DNA from: Nonomuraea turcica | GTDB taxonomy: Bacteria; Actinomycetota; Actinomycetes; Streptosporangiales; Streptosporangiaceae | Assembly (NCBI RefSeq): GCF_030718205.1 | Contig: NZ_JAUZQF010000010.1 | Span: 310,001-374,000 of the forward strand | Direction of reading: 5' to 3' | Length of the DNA: 64,000 nucleotides | In this document: positions 16,542-25,207 of the stretch, one piece after another | How the letters are laid out: each line of letters starts with the position of its first letter | Numbering within the stretch: the stretch's first letter is position 1 | Translations under genes and position numbers: made by a program | The notes under the pieces: model-generated | Told to the model about the DNA's origin: nothing | The model's input: only the letters and a program-made list of their open reading frames with translations | Databases searched by the model: none

Positions 16542-18401
16542 TCACGACGGGTCCTGCAGGGCCTGGAAAAAGCCGCCCGCGACCGCCGACGCGTTGTAGT
16601 TCTTCGACAACACCGCAAGGGCCACGTCCCCCTGCCAGCCGACGAACCACGTCAGCTGGTCCCCGGCCGTCGCCGTCACCCCGTAGACCTTGCCCTTGCC
16701 CGCCTGGGCGGTCGTGCCGAAGGCGCCGGCCCGCATCATCGGCCTGAGCGCCGCGAGCACCCGCGGATCGACGGGCACAGGGGCGGGCTGGGTGATGGGC
16801 GCGGTCTCGACCGACGGGTCGGGCGACTTGGGGTCGGTGACGAGCACGGGCGAGCGCCAGGTGCCCGAGGACACCGCCGCGGCCACCAGTGCCATGCCCA
16901 GCGGACTCACCTCGACGTTCTGGCCCGCGATCGCCTTGGCCTTGTCGGCATCGCTGGACAACTTGGGGAACGAGCCGCTGAACGACTTCAGCGGCAGCCG
17001 CCACGACTGGCCCACGCCGAACGCCTCGGCGCTCTTGCGCAGCTCGTCGGCCTCGACGCGGCGGGCGAGCGAGGCCAGGGCGGTGACGCAGCCCTTGGCG
17101 AAGTTGTCCTGGAACGTGGCCGCCGTCGTGCTGCCGGCCGCCTGACCGGCGGCCACGAACCTGGCACCGCCGACCGTGCGTTCCTGCGGGCAGTCCAGCC
17201 GCTGCTTGGGGTCCATCCCCGCCCTGACCAGCGCGTCCGCGGCCACGATCGAGAACGCTGTGCCCGCCGGGTATTTGCCGGCCAGCGCGTCCTTCTCCTG
17301 GTGCATGCCGCCGTTGGTGGCCACCGCGCGGATCTCGCCGGTCTTCCGGTCCACGGCCACCAGCGCGCTCGTGTCGCTGTCGGCCACCGCCTGCTCGGCC
17401 GCCGCCTGAATGCCGCGGTCGATGGTGGTCTGCACCGACACGTTCTGCCGGCCCGGCCACTCCTTCAACAGGGCGACCTCCTTGCCGGTCTTGAGGTCGA
17501 GCGTGATCACCCTGGTCTGCGTGGAGCCGGTCAGGTAGCTCTGGTAGGCCTGCTGCAGCCCGCTCTTGCCCACCGAGTCACCGGCCCGTTGCGGGCCGCC
17601 GAGCTTCTGCTCGTATTCAGGGGTGAGCGCGCTGACGGTGCCGACGATCTGCCGGGGAGCGTCGGGGTTGACGGGCTGGTCCTGCTTCTGGGTCTCGATC
17701 TCCGAGATGTCGTCGAGCCTGGGCTTCATCTTCTGATAGAGCGAGCCGCCGAACGTGACCAGCGGCACGAACTTGTCGGGCGGCGAGGAGCGGATGCGGC
17801 TCAGCAGCCGGTCCTGGGCGTATCCCGTGATCTCCGACAACCTCGCGACGACCTCTTCGGCCTGATCGCCCAGCCTGGCCGGATAGACGCCGGCGCTGTA
17901 GACCACGGAGTCGGTCTGCAGCGCCTCACCGGTCCGGTCGACCACCGGCTGGCGCGGTTTGGGATCGATGTCGACCGCGAAGCGCTGCCCCTCCTTCAGC
18001 TCCGGATGCAGCACCGAGGGTGACCAGCGCACCTTCCACGTGCCGTCGACCAGGTGGAGCGGCAACGTCCCGTCGTACTCCCAGAGCGGGTTGTTCTCGC
18101 CCAGGTCGACCTCGGCGCGGAAGGCGGCCGTGGACTCGTCGCCGTTCATGCTCAAGTTTTTGATCTTGAAGCGGAACGAGGCCGCGTCCAGCTCCAACTT
18201 GGCGTCGGACAGCGCCTTGCGTACGGTCGCCTGATCGCCGTCGGCGCGTCCCGCGGCCAGGTCGTAGTCCTCCGTCTGCCAGCCCACGAGGAAGTCGCGC
18301 ACCGCGTCGTGCGGCGACGGCTCCTCGAAGCAGCCGGTCAGCATGGTGCACGCGACCGCCAGGGTGGCGGTCGCGGAGAGCGTGCGGCGCAGGCGTCTCA
18401 T
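16542..18401 (-). CDS. Penicillin-binding-protein-like lipoprotein lacking catalytic motifs
   Basis: Extracytoplasmic lipoprotein of 619 aa (lipobox LTGC, Cys24). An NTF2-like MecA_N domain (residues about 30-140) is followed by a PBP-dimer region and a transpeptidase-like domain (about 325-615). All three active-site motifs are changed. The SxxK position reads TAFS (381-384, in KYPAGTAFSIV). The SxN position reads KGC (436-438). The KTG position reads GKG or nearby (568-570). The paralogue at 42920-44509 keeps all three, so this copy is probably a non-catalytic cell-wall factor. It starts seven bases after smpB and is likely co-transcribed with it. The reading frame is intact, so it is not a pseudogene. 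Confidence 0.85.
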   Translation of the reverse strand: MRRLRRTLSATATLAVACTMLTGCFEEPSPHDAVRDFLVGWQTEDYDLAAGRADGDQATVRKALSDAKLELDAASFRFKIKNLSMNGDESTAAFRAEVDLGENNPLWEYDGTLPLHLVDGTWKVRWSPSVLHPELKEGQRFAVDIDPKPRQPVVDRTGEALQTDSVVYSAGVYPARLGDQAEEVVARLSEITGYAQDRLLSRIRSSPPDKFVPLVTFGGSLYQKMKPRLDDISEIETQKQDQPVNPDAPRQIVGTVSALTPEYEQKLGGPQRAGDSVGKSGLQQAYQSYLTGSTQTRVITLDLKTGKEVALLKEWPGRQNVSVQTTIDRGIQAAAEQAVADSDTSALVAVDRKTGEIRAVATNGGMHQEKDALAGKYPAGTAFSIVAADALVRAGMDPKQRLDCPQERTVGGARFVAAGQAAGSTTAATFQDNFAKGCVTALASLARRVEADELRKSAEAFGVGQSWRLPLKSFSGSFPKLSSDADKAKAIAGQNVEVSPLGMALVAAAVSSGTWRSPVLVTDPKSPDPSVETAPITQPAPVPVDPRVLAALRPMMRAGAFGTTAQAGKGKVYGVTATAGDQLTWFVGWQGDVALAVLSKNYNASAVAGGFFQALQDPS

Positions 18402-18408
18402 GCCGATC

Positions 18409-18876
18409 TCATCGGTTGCGGTGGCGCAGGGCGCGGGCCATCTCCCGTTTGGCCTGCTGCTCCGCCAACGACTGCCGCTTGTCCCAGTCCTTCTTGCCTC
18501 GGGCGAGACCGATCTCGACCTTGGCGCGGCCGTCCTTGAAATAGAGCGCCAGCGGCACGATCGTGAGCCCGCCTTCCTTGGTCTTGGCGGCGAGCTTGTC
18601 GATCTCCTTGCGGTGCAGCAGCAGCTTGCGCTTGCGGCGGGCGGCGTGGTTGGTCCACGTGCCCTGCGAATATTCGGGAATGTGCACGTTGAGCAGCCAC
18701 GCTTCGTTGCCGTCGATGCTGGCGTAGCCGTCGACGAGCGAGGCGCGACCCTCGCGGAGCGACTTCACCTCGGTGCCCTGCAGCACGAGACCCGCCTCGA
18801 AGGTGTCTTCGACGTGGTAGTCGTGCCGAGCACGTTTGTTCTGGGCGATGACCTTCCGCCCGGTCTCACGTGGCAT
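18409..18876 (-). CDS. smpB: SsrA-binding protein SmpB
   Basis: Partner of tmRNA in trans-translation, 155 aa. The OB-fold core is typical ([31 protein letters not shown]), as are [24 protein letters not shown] and the basic C-terminal tail ([26 protein letters not shown]) that enters the mRNA channel. It lies 48 bases after ftsX and just before the PBP-like gene. The ssrA gene follows on the same strand, so RNA and partner are adjacent as in many actinobacteria. Confidence 0.97.
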   Translation of the reverse strand: MPRETGRKVIAQNKRARHDYHVEDTFEAGLVLQGTEVKSLREGRASLVDGYASIDGNEAWLLNVHIPEYSQGTWTNHAARRKRKLLLHRKEIDKLAAKTKEGGLTIVPLALYFKDGRAKVEIGLARGKKDWDKRQSLAEQQAKREMARALRHRNR

Positions 18877-18924
18877 GCTTCGACTTTACCGGCGATCCTC
18901 CGTACCTCGGGTACGTCGCGGCGG

Positions 18925-19833
18925 CTACACCCGAAGGTAGCGGCGGAGCGTGACGAACGAGGCCAGGATACAGATGAACACACCGATGATCATCGTGTAC
19001 GTGATCGTCTGCGCCACCGTGTCCCAGCCCAGCTGAGCGGTCGCATCGCCGAAGAACTTGCCGAGCTCCTCGAACAGCAGGACCTTGGTCACGATCAGGA
19101 TGACCGCGGCGAACACCCCGCCGATCAGGCCCGCGATCACACCCTCCATGACGAACGGCAGCTGGATGTAGAGGTTGGACGCGCCGACCAGCCGCATGAT
19201 GCCCGTCTCTCTGCGCCGGTTGAACGCCGAGAGCCGGACCGTGTTGCCGATCAGCAGCGCCGCGGCGAGCACCAGGGTGATCGCGACGCCCAGCGCGTAG
19301 AAGGCGAGCTTGTCGAGCATCTGGAAGAACGGCCCGATCAGCTGCTTGTGGTCGGTCACCTGCGAGACGCCCGGCTGGCCCTGGACCGCCTGGATGATGG
19401 GCTGGTAGTTGTCCGGGTCGGCGACCTTGATGCGGAACGACTGCGGCATGTCCTCGACCTGGGTGGCCTTGACCAGAGCCGGGTTGGAGGCGTAGGCCTC
19501 CTGGAAGTTCTGGTAAGCCGTGTCCTGGTTCTCGAAGAAGACGTCCTTGACCCCTTGGGTGCCCCGGATGTGCGCCTCGAGCGCCTTGATCTGGGTCTGG
19601 GTGATCGCCTTGCCGTTGCACGCCGGCATGGCGGTCCCCTTGTTGCACAGGAAGACCGAGACCTCGACCTTGTCGCCCCAATAGCCCTTCATCAAGCCGA
19701 CCTGGGCGTTGATCATCAAGCCGACGCCCAGCATCGCCATTCCGACCGCCACGGTGATGATGACCGCGATCGTCATGGTCAGGTTGCGACGGAGGCCGAT
19801 CCAGACCTCGGAGAAGATGAAATTCGCCCGCAT
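18925..19833 (-). CDS. ftsX: Cell division ABC-type membrane protein FtsX
   Basis: Membrane partner of FtsE, 302 aa, which in actinobacteria regulates peptidoglycan hydrolases at the septum. One membrane segment near residues 20-42 is followed by a large extracellular domain (about 45-170) and three C-terminal segments (ALGVAITLVLAAALLIG, GVIAGLIGGVFAAVILIV, TITYTMIIGVFICILASFV). The cytoplasmic NRRRETGIMRLVGAS motif contacts the ATPase. It starts 20 bases after ftsE. Confidence 0.97.
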   Translation of the reverse strand: MRANFIFSEVWIGLRRNLTMTIAVIITVAVGMAMLGVGLMINAQVGLMKGYWGDKVEVSVFLCNKGTAMPACNGKAITQTQIKALEAHIRGTQGVKDVFFENQDTAYQNFQEAYASNPALVKATQVEDMPQSFRIKVADPDNYQPIIQAVQGQPGVSQVTDHKQLIGPFFQMLDKLAFYALGVAITLVLAAALLIGNTVRLSAFNRRRETGIMRLVGASNLYIQLPFVMEGVIAGLIGGVFAAVILIVTKVLLFEELGKFFGDATAQLGWDTVAQTITYTMIIGVFICILASFVTLRRYLRV

Positions 19834-19853
19834 GTTGTGTCTGCAGCTCCCTG

Positions 19854-20543
19854 TCAGTACGCCTGGCCGTAAACGCCACGCGACTGGTCACGGACGATCT
19901 TGCCGTCCTCCAGCTCCACGACACGCTTGCGCATGGAGTCGACGATGGCCGCGTCGTGCGTGGCCATGACGACCGTGGTGCCAGTCCTGTTGATGCGGTC
20001 GAGCACCTTCATGATGCCGATGCTCGTCGCGGGGTCGATGTTGCCCGTGGGCTCGTCGGCCAACAGGATCATCGGCCGGTTGACGAACGCGCGGGCCATG
20101 GCGACGCGTTGCTGCTCGCCGCCGGACAGCTCGTCGGGCATGCGGTGGGCCTTGCCTTCGAGGCCCACCAGCTCGATGACCTCGGGCACCACCTTGCGGA
20201 TGAACCGCCGGGGCTTGCCGATGACCTCGAGGGCGAACGCCACGTTCTCGTAGACGTTCTTGTTCGGCAGGAGCCTGAAGTCCTGGAAGACGCAGCCGAT
20301 GCGGCGGCGCAGGTGCGGCACCTTGAAGTTGGAGAGGCGGGCCAGATCCTTCCCCGCGACGTGAATCGCGCCGGAGTTGGGCCGCTCCTCCTTCAGGATC
20401 AGACGCAGGAACGTGGACTTGCCTGACCCCGAAGGGCCGACGAGGAACACGAACTCGCCCTTGTCCACGTCAACGGAGACGTGGTCGAGAGCGGGCCGGT
20501 TCTGGTTCGCGTAGACCTTGGTGACATTATCGAAATGGATCAC
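19854..20543 (-). CDS. ftsE: Cell division ATP-binding protein FtsE
   Basis: ATPase of the FtsEX complex, 229 aa. Walker [10 protein letters not shown] (residues about 37-45), Q-loop CVFQDFRLL, signature [14 protein letters not shown], Walker [13 protein letters not shown] and the H-loop ATHD are all present. The start is GTG at 20543 with only a weak ribosome site. The family normally begins MIxF as here. It leads the ftsE-ftsX-smpB run and is separated from prfB by the opposing small gene. Confidence 0.97.
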   Translation of the reverse strand: MIHFDNVTKVYANQNRPALDHVSVDVDKGEFVFLVGPSGSGKSTFLRLILKEERPNSGAIHVAGKDLARLSNFKVPHLRRRIGCVFQDFRLLPNKNVYENVAFALEVIGKPRRFIRKVVPEVIELVGLEGKAHRMPDELSGGEQQRVAMARAFVNRPMILLADEPTGNIDPATSIGIMKVLDRINRTGTTVVMATHDAAIVDSMRKRVVELEDGKIVRDQSRGVYGQAY

Positions 20544-20745
20544 GAGAGCATCACGGCATGCCAGTCTAGGGGTCAGGACGGAAGCGAGGGTGGCACATGC
20601 CCACTTCCCGCCGCTGGCCGATCGGGGACCTCGTCTTTACTGATGATCGACGTTCCGATTGGCCAGAGCACAGTCTAGGGGGAAGACTGGCATGGAACGT
20701 CCATAACGGAAACAAAACGATTGTGCGGCTACACTTGGGGCTGTC

Positions 20746-20937
20746 ATGAGTTGTGAACACCTCGTATGCGCGCAGTGCGCCCACCCCGTGATCGAGGGGC
20801 GCTGCGCCCTCTGCCGCGCCAACAGAGAGCGGATGCACCACCACGGCTTCGCCGGGCTGTCACCCGCCCTCATCATCCTGCTGCTTGTCGTCCTGCTCTT
20901 CGCGAGCCTGGCGCTCAAGCACCTCAGCGGGCTCTAG
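20746..20937 (+). CDS. Small zinc-ribbon-like membrane protein
   Basis: A 63 aa protein of unknown function. Cys pairs in SCEHLVCAQCAHPV and GRCALCR (Cys 3, 8, 11, 20, 23) suggest a zinc ribbon. One C-terminal membrane helix follows (SPALIILLLVVLLFASLAL). A TACACT box (20730-20735) lies about ten bases before the ATG, so the transcript has almost no leader. It is divergent from ftsE and its stop falls five bases before that of convergent prfB. The compact layout with a clean frame supports a real gene. Confidence 0.75.
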   Translation: MSCEHLVCAQCAHPVIEGRCALCRANRERMHHHGFAGLSPALIILLLVVLLFASLALKHLSGL

Positions 20938-20941
20938 GGCC

Positions 20942-22060
20942 CTAGGACTCCGCCCCCGACTCCTGCCGCCGCATCCAGCGGATCTCCGACTCGATGAACC
21001 CGTCGAGGTCGCCGTCCAGGACGGCCGACGGGTTGCCTGCCTCGGTGCCCGTGCGCAGGTCCTTGACGATCTGGTAGGGATGCAGCACGTAGTTGCGGAT
21101 CTGCGTGCCCCACGACGTGGTCGTCGCGCCACGCAGCTCCGACATCTTCTCCGCCTCCTCCTGCCGCTTGCGCTCGAGCAGCTTGGCCTGGAGCACGTTC
21201 ATTGCGCTGGCGCGGTTTTGCAACTGGGAGCGCTCGTTCTGGCAGGAGACGACGATGCCGGACGGCAGGTGCGTGATCCGCACGGCCGAGTCGGTCGTGT
21301 TGACGCCCTGGCCGCCGGGGCCGCTCGAGCGGTAGACGTCGATGCGGAGCTCGTCCTCGTTGATGTCGATGTGGTCGGTCTGCTCGACGACCGGCACGAT
21401 GTCCACACCGGCGAACGACGTCTGCCTGCGCCCCTGGTTGTCGAACGGGCTGATGCGGACCAGACGGTGGGTGCCGTGCTCGCCACGCAGAGTGCCGTAG
21501 GCATAGGGCGCCTTGATCGTGAACGTGGCCGACTTGATGCCGGCCTCCTCCGCGTAGGAGGTGTCGTAGACCTCTGTGGCGTAGCCCTTGCGCTCGGCCC
21601 ACCGCAGGTACATCCGGAACAGCATCTCCGCCCAGTCGGCGGCGTCCACGCCGCCGGCCTGCGAGTTGATCGTGACCAGCGCCTCGCGGGCGTCGTATTC
21701 GCCCGAGAGCAGGGTGCGCACCTCGAGCGCGCCGATATCGGACTTGAGCGACTCGAGCTCCTTGTCGGCCTCGACGCGCGTGTCGTCGTCGCCCTCCTCG
21801 GCCGCCAGCTCGTAGAGGACGGTCAGGTCGTCGAGGCGGCGAGCGACGCCCTCGACGCGGTTGAGCTCGCCCTGGAGATGGGAGAGCTTGCTCGTGACCT
21901 TCTGAGCCTGCTCAGGGTCGTCCCAGAGGTCGGGCGCGGCAACCTGCTGCTCCAGCTCTGCGATCTGCTTGCGCAGCGCGTCGAGGTCGAGCACGTCCTG
22001 GATGCTGCGGACCGTGCCCGCGAGCTCGTTGATCTCTTCTGCCGGATCGATGCCTGCCAC
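20942..22060 (-). CDS. prfB: Peptide chain release factor 2
   Basis: Translation release factor for UGA and UAA stops, 372 aa. Domain 1 is helical. The stop-codon recognition motif SPF occurs in [15 protein letters not shown]. The catalytic GGQ is in [17 protein letters not shown]. The C-terminus is complete. The start is GTG at 22060 with AGGGAG close upstream. The N-terminal frame is continuous, so the autoregulatory +1 frameshift known from Escherichia coli is absent. It is divergent from the lipoprotein gene at 22157. Confidence 0.97.
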   Translation of the reverse strand: MAGIDPAEEINELAGTVRSIQDVLDLDALRKQIAELEQQVAAPDLWDDPEQAQKVTSKLSHLQGELNRVEGVARRLDDLTVLYELAAEEGDDDTRVEADKELESLKSDIGALEVRTLLSGEYDAREALVTINSQAGGVDAADWAEMLFRMYLRWAERKGYATEVYDTSYAEEAGIKSATFTIKAPYAYGTLRGEHGTHRLVRISPFDNQGRRQTSFAGVDIVPVVEQTDHIDINEDELRIDVYRSSGPGGQGVNTTDSAVRITHLPSGIVVSCQNERSQLQNRASAMNVLQAKLLERKRQEEAEKMSELRGATTTSWGTQIRNYVLHPYQIVKDLRTGTEAGNPSAVLDGDLDGFIESEIRWMRRQESGAES

Positions 22061-22156
22061 GTCTCCCTAGGGTACGCGCCTCGCGGGAGAACTCCGTCCT
22101 CCAACCCGGGACCCGCCCAAGGCGTCGTCTTCCCGCGCACCCAATACGATGGCGAC

Positions 22157-23203
22157 GTGCGTGTATTCGGGCGGCGGAAGGTGCTGGCGCTCGCCGCCGG
22201 CGTGCTGGCCGCGGCGAGCGCCTGCACGGGCAATGCGCCGCCGCCCTCCCCCTCGAAGCAGGCCGTGTCCGCCTCCTCGACGCCCACGCCCTCCGCGAGC
22301 GCGGTCGCGATCACCAGGGCCGAGGCGGCCAAGGAGTTCCACGACATCCTGGTCACCGACGACGCGCTGCGGGTGAAGAGCGACGAGGAGGACCTGCAGG
22401 GCCGCCTGGATCTGGCGGCCAAGGACCTCACAACCGGGGGGCAGGTGCTGCTGACCGTGGCGGCATACCTGTCGACCGACTACGCGCCGCCCCGCTACAA
22501 GTGGGGCCCGCCCACGCTCTACGTGCCCAGGTTCGTCCCGGAGGAGAAGGCGCCCTGGTTCAGCGCGCTGGCGACCCGCGATGGGCGGCCGACGCTGCTG
22601 ACGTTCGCCAAGGCGGCGGACGACTGGCGGCTGAGTTCCGTGGCGCAACTCCTGCCAGGACAGCAACTGCCGGAGATCGAGCTGGACGCCGAGGGCTATG
22701 CGACGGCGCTGGCTCCCGACGACAAGACCGTCACGATCAGCCCGCAGTTCATGCAGCCCGTGCACGCCAGCGTGGCCGAGACCGGGACGGCCGGGGTCAC
22801 GGCCGGGCTCCTCGCGCCGGGGCCCTATACGACCGAGGTGGCCGAGCAGATCGCCGAGCTGCGGCAGAAGGCCAAGGGCGACAGAAAGGTCGGCGGCTAC
22901 AGCTACGACTCGATCTTCAGCGCCGACAACTTCCCTGTGTACGCGCTGCGCACCAAGGACGGCGGGGCGCTGATCCAGTATTCGCTGTCGCGGACGTCAA
23001 CCACGACGACGAAGACGGCCGAGGACGACTACATCCCGGTGCCGGAGTCGGCCCGATGGGCGATCAGCGCGCCGGTGCTGCGCCGCACGCTGCGCCTGAT
23101 CGAAACCCACCAATATGCCACCGCCGTCCCGCCGCTGTCCCGCCCGTCCGCGGCGGCCGTGATCGCCCACGAGGGCGCTCTCACCCGGGCCTCCGGTCAA
23201 TAA
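22157..23203 (+). CDS. Hypothetical lipoprotein
   Basis: Secreted lipoprotein of 348 aa and unknown function. A basic N-terminus (GRRKVLALAAGVLAA) leads to a lipobox AASAC. A Ser/Pro-rich linker and a mixed alpha/beta domain (AKEFHDILVTDDALRVKSDEED, PPTLYVPRFVPEEKAPWF, LIQYSLSRTSTTTTK) follow. The frame opens at GTG 22157; TACGAT (22145-22150) lies six bases upstream and no ribosome site is visible, so the transcript is probably leaderless. It is divergent from prfB. The family seems to be an actinobacterial conserved protein but I cannot name a function. Confidence 0.75.
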   Translation: MRVFGRRKVLALAAGVLAAASACTGNAPPPSPSKQAVSASSTPTPSASAVAITRAEAAKEFHDILVTDDALRVKSDEEDLQGRLDLAAKDLTTGGQVLLTVAAYLSTDYAPPRYKWGPPTLYVPRFVPEEKAPWFSALATRDGRPTLLTFAKAADDWRLSSVAQLLPGQQLPEIELDAEGYATALAPDDKTVTISPQFMQPVHASVAETGTAGVTAGLLAPGPYTTEVAEQIAELRQKAKGDRKVGGYSYDSIFSADNFPVYALRTKDGGALIQYSLSRTSTTTTKTAEDDYIPVPESARWAISAPVLRRTLRLIETHQYATAVPPLSRPSAAAVIAHEGALTRASGQ

Positions 23204-23362
23204 CACCCAATGAGAGGCCCATTTTTTTACGGCAAGCCGCCTTGCCCGCACGCGCCGTAACTCCTTGCCGTCCGTCATGGCCGGTCGTGAAGGCTCACGG
23301 GTTGCTCGCCGTGACGAGCGTCATCTTTACCTGCTTCTTCGCTGACATCTTGGCCCGCTAAG

Positions 23363-23408
23363 CAACCACAGTTGACTAACGAGCCATTAGTCAACTACGG
23401 TTGCTTGT
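23363..23408 (+). promoter_or_regulatory. Inverted-repeat operator overlapping a leaderless promoter
   Basis: Arms CAACCACAGTTGACTAA (23363-23379) and TTAGTCAACTACGGTTG (23387-23403) form a 17-base inverted repeat with two mismatches around a seven-base centre. The inner ten bases are perfect. The promoter fits inside it: -35 TTGACT (23372-23377), 18 bases, -10 TACGGT (23396-23401), with transcription expected near the ATG at 23409. Symmetric overlap of both promoter boxes suggests tight repression, possibly by the HTH protein encoded immediately downstream. Confidence 0.65.
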
Positions 23409-23642
23409 ATGCCGGCAGATGATGTTTCCGTACCCAAAGACCCCGCGGACGCGCTCGCGGCCGTGATGGCGTTGCGGCGCCTGGCCGACCAGTTGGAGGA
23501 CGCCGCCGTCGAGCAGGCCATGCGGGCGGGCTGGAGCTGGCCCGACGTGGCCGAGGCGCTCGGCGTCACCCGGCAGGCGGTCCACAAGAAGCACTCCAAG
23601 CGGCTCATCGCGGCCGGCGTCACGTTGAGGAGACGACAATGA
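23409..23642 (+). CDS. Small helix-turn-helix protein
   Basis: A 77 aa DNA-binding-like protein. After a charged helix (ALRRLADQLEDAAVEQAMRAG) comes the HTH WPDVAEALGVTRQAVHKKH (residues about 41-59). No sensor domain exists. It overlaps the Clp-N gene by ATGA and starts directly at the predicted transcription start. Similar two-gene HTH/Clp-N pairs occur in actinobacteria. It may bind its own inverted repeat, and the downstream Clp-N protein may modulate it. Both points are inference. Confidence 0.82.
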   Translation: MPADDVSVPKDPADALAAVMALRRLADQLEDAAVEQAMRAGWSWPDVAEALGVTRQAVHKKHSKRLIAAGVTLRRRQ

Positions 23643-24118
23643 GCGCGATCGACCACTACATCCAGGCGATCATCGTGGGAGGCGGGGCGGAGACGCTGGA
23701 GGACGGCTCCGCGGTGATCGAAGCGCACCACCTCCTGCTGGCGATCGCCGCGCACGAGGGCACCGCCGCGCACCGCGTGCTGCTCGCGGCCGGCCTGGGA
23801 CGGCAGGCGATCAGGGAGGCGCTGGACCGGGAGTTCGAGCACAGCCTCAGCACGGTGGGGGTGTCTCTCGCCTCCTACGACCTCCCGAAGCCGAGCCGCG
23901 ACCCCAAGCTGCCGAAGATCGGCGCCTCGGCCAGGCTCGCCCTGGAACGCGGCTTCGCCGCCGCCACCGGCAAGAAGGACCTGCGACCCGCGCATCTGCT
24001 GCTCGGCATCCTGGACACCGAGATCGGCACCGTGCCCCGCGCACTCACCCTGGTCGGTGCCGACCGGGCCGACCTGATGGCACGCGCCCGGGAGACCCTC
24101 GCCCACGAGAGCTGGTAG
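23639..24118 (+). CDS. Clp N-terminal (double repeat) domain protein without ATPase
   Basis: A 159 aa protein consisting only of the two four-helix Clp-N repeats: HHLLLAIAAHEGTAAHRVLLAAG near residues 30-52 and PAHLLLGILDTEIGTVPRALTLVGAD near residues 119-144. The AAA modules and the ClpP-binding loop of ClpC are absent. In ClpC this domain binds adaptors or arginine-phosphorylated substrates. As a stand-alone module coupled by ATGA to an HTH gene, it may act as a sensor or anti-regulator. The stop codon lies inside a long hairpin. Confidence 0.85.
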   Translation: MSAIDHYIQAIIVGGGAETLEDGSAVIEAHHLLLAIAAHEGTAAHRVLLAAGLGRQAIREALDREFEHSLSTVGVSLASYDLPKPSRDPKLPKIGASARLALERGFAAATGKKDLRPAHLLLGILDTEIGTVPRALTLVGADRADLMARARETLAHESW

Positions 24119-24144
24119 CTCGGGTCTCCGAGCTACCAGCTCTC
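24107..24144 (+). terminator. Perfect 17-bp hairpin at the end of the Clp-N gene
   Basis: Arms 24107-24123 and 24128-24144 pair over 17 bases with a four-base loop (GTCT) and include the stop codon of the Clp-N gene. No T-run follows. It probably terminates the two-gene transcript or protects its 3' end, which would separate it from the ABC exporter genes starting at 24305. Confidence 0.6.
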
Positions 24145-24304
24145 ACCACCCCATCCCCCTGTCGTCCCGGCCCTTGCCGCGGACCGCCCACGCGTAGCGA
24201 TGCGGTCCGGCCGGTTCGGGTCGCGATGTGTCATGCCCTCGCGACGGGTGCCGCCGGCACGCGTCCCGTCACGGGGACATCCGATCACGAAGAGAGGTCA
24301 TTTC

Positions 24305-25207
24305 ATGACGATGAGCGACCAAGCCGCGCTCGACGTCGACGGGCTGCGCATGCGCTACGGCCCGGTCGACGTGCTGCACGATGTCACGTTCCAGGTCCGC
24401 CACGGCGAGGTCGTGGCTCTGTTAGGGCCGAACGGGGCGGGCAAGACCACCACGATCGAGATCCTGGAGGGCTTCCGCACCCGCTCGGCGGGCCGGGTCG
24501 AGGTGCTCGGCGCCGATCCCGCGCACGGCGACGAGCGGTGGCGGGCCCGGCTCGGGGTCGTGCTGCAGTCCTGGCGCGACCACGGCAACTGGCGGGTCCG
24601 CGAGCTCCTGGACCACCTCGGCGGCTACTACGCCGGCTACACCACCCCCCACATTCGGCGGCCGTGGGACGGCGCCGAGCTGATCGAGGCGATCGGCCTC
24701 ACCGGGCAGGCGGGCAAGAAGATCAAGACCCTGTCCGGCGGCCAGCGGCGCAGGCTGGACGTGGCGATCGGCATCGTGGGCCGCCCTGAGCTGCTGTTCC
24801 TCGACGAGCCGACCGCGTCGTTCGACCCGCAGGCCAGGAGCGAGTTCCACGACCTCGTACGCGGCCTGGTCGACGCCCACGAGACCACCGTGCTGCTCAC
24901 CACCCACGATCTGGACGAGGCCGAAAAGCTGGCCGACCGCATCGTCGTGCTGAACGGCGGCCGGATCATCGCCGATGGCACGGCCGGCGAACTGGCGCGG
25001 CGGATCGCCGGTGAGGACGAGGTGCGCTGGCTCCTCGACGGGCAGCGGTTCGTCCAGAAGACAGCGGACTCGACCCGGTTCGCCCAGGACCTGTTCGCCC
25101 GGTACGGCGACGACGTCCAGGAGCTCGAGATCCACCGGGCCTCGCTGGAGCAGACGTACCTCACCCTGGTCCGCCAGGCCGAATCGACCCCGGAGGCGAG
25201 CCGATGA
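24305..25207 (+). CDS. ABC exporter ATP-binding protein (DrrA/CcmA type)
   Basis: ATPase subunit of an ABC-2 exporter, 300 aa. Walker A is GPNGAGKTT (about residues 42-50). The signature LSGGQRRRLDVA, Walker B LLFLDEPTASFDP and the H-loop TTHDLDEAEKLAD follow. The C-terminal extension (LLDGQRFVQKTADSTRF) is typical of drug or lipid exporters. ATG 24305 has GAGAGG upstream; ATG 24311 is an alternative. It overlaps the permease gene by ATGA. The substrate is unknown. Confidence 0.92.
   Translation: MTMSDQAALDVDGLRMRYGPVDVLHDVTFQVRHGEVVALLGPNGAGKTTTIEILEGFRTRSAGRVEVLGADPAHGDERWRARLGVVLQSWRDHGNWRVRELLDHLGGYYAGYTTPHIRRPWDGAELIEAIGLTGQAGKKIKTLSGGQRRRLDVAIGIVGRPELLFLDEPTASFDPQARSEFHDLVRGLVDAHETTVLLTTHDLDEAEKLADRIVVLNGGRIIADGTAGELARRIAGEDEVRWLLDGQRFVQKTADSTRFAQDLFARYGDDVQELEIHRASLEQTYLTLVRQAESTPEASR

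Noticed and set aside
20942-22060. Programmed frameshift in prfB
   Set aside because: The frame is continuous from the GTG start, with no in-frame TGA after a slippery CTT.
23290-23361. Tiny hydrophobic peptide frame (GTG, ends ADILAR)
   Set aside because: No ribosome site, only 24 codons, and it lies in the gap before the dyad promoter.
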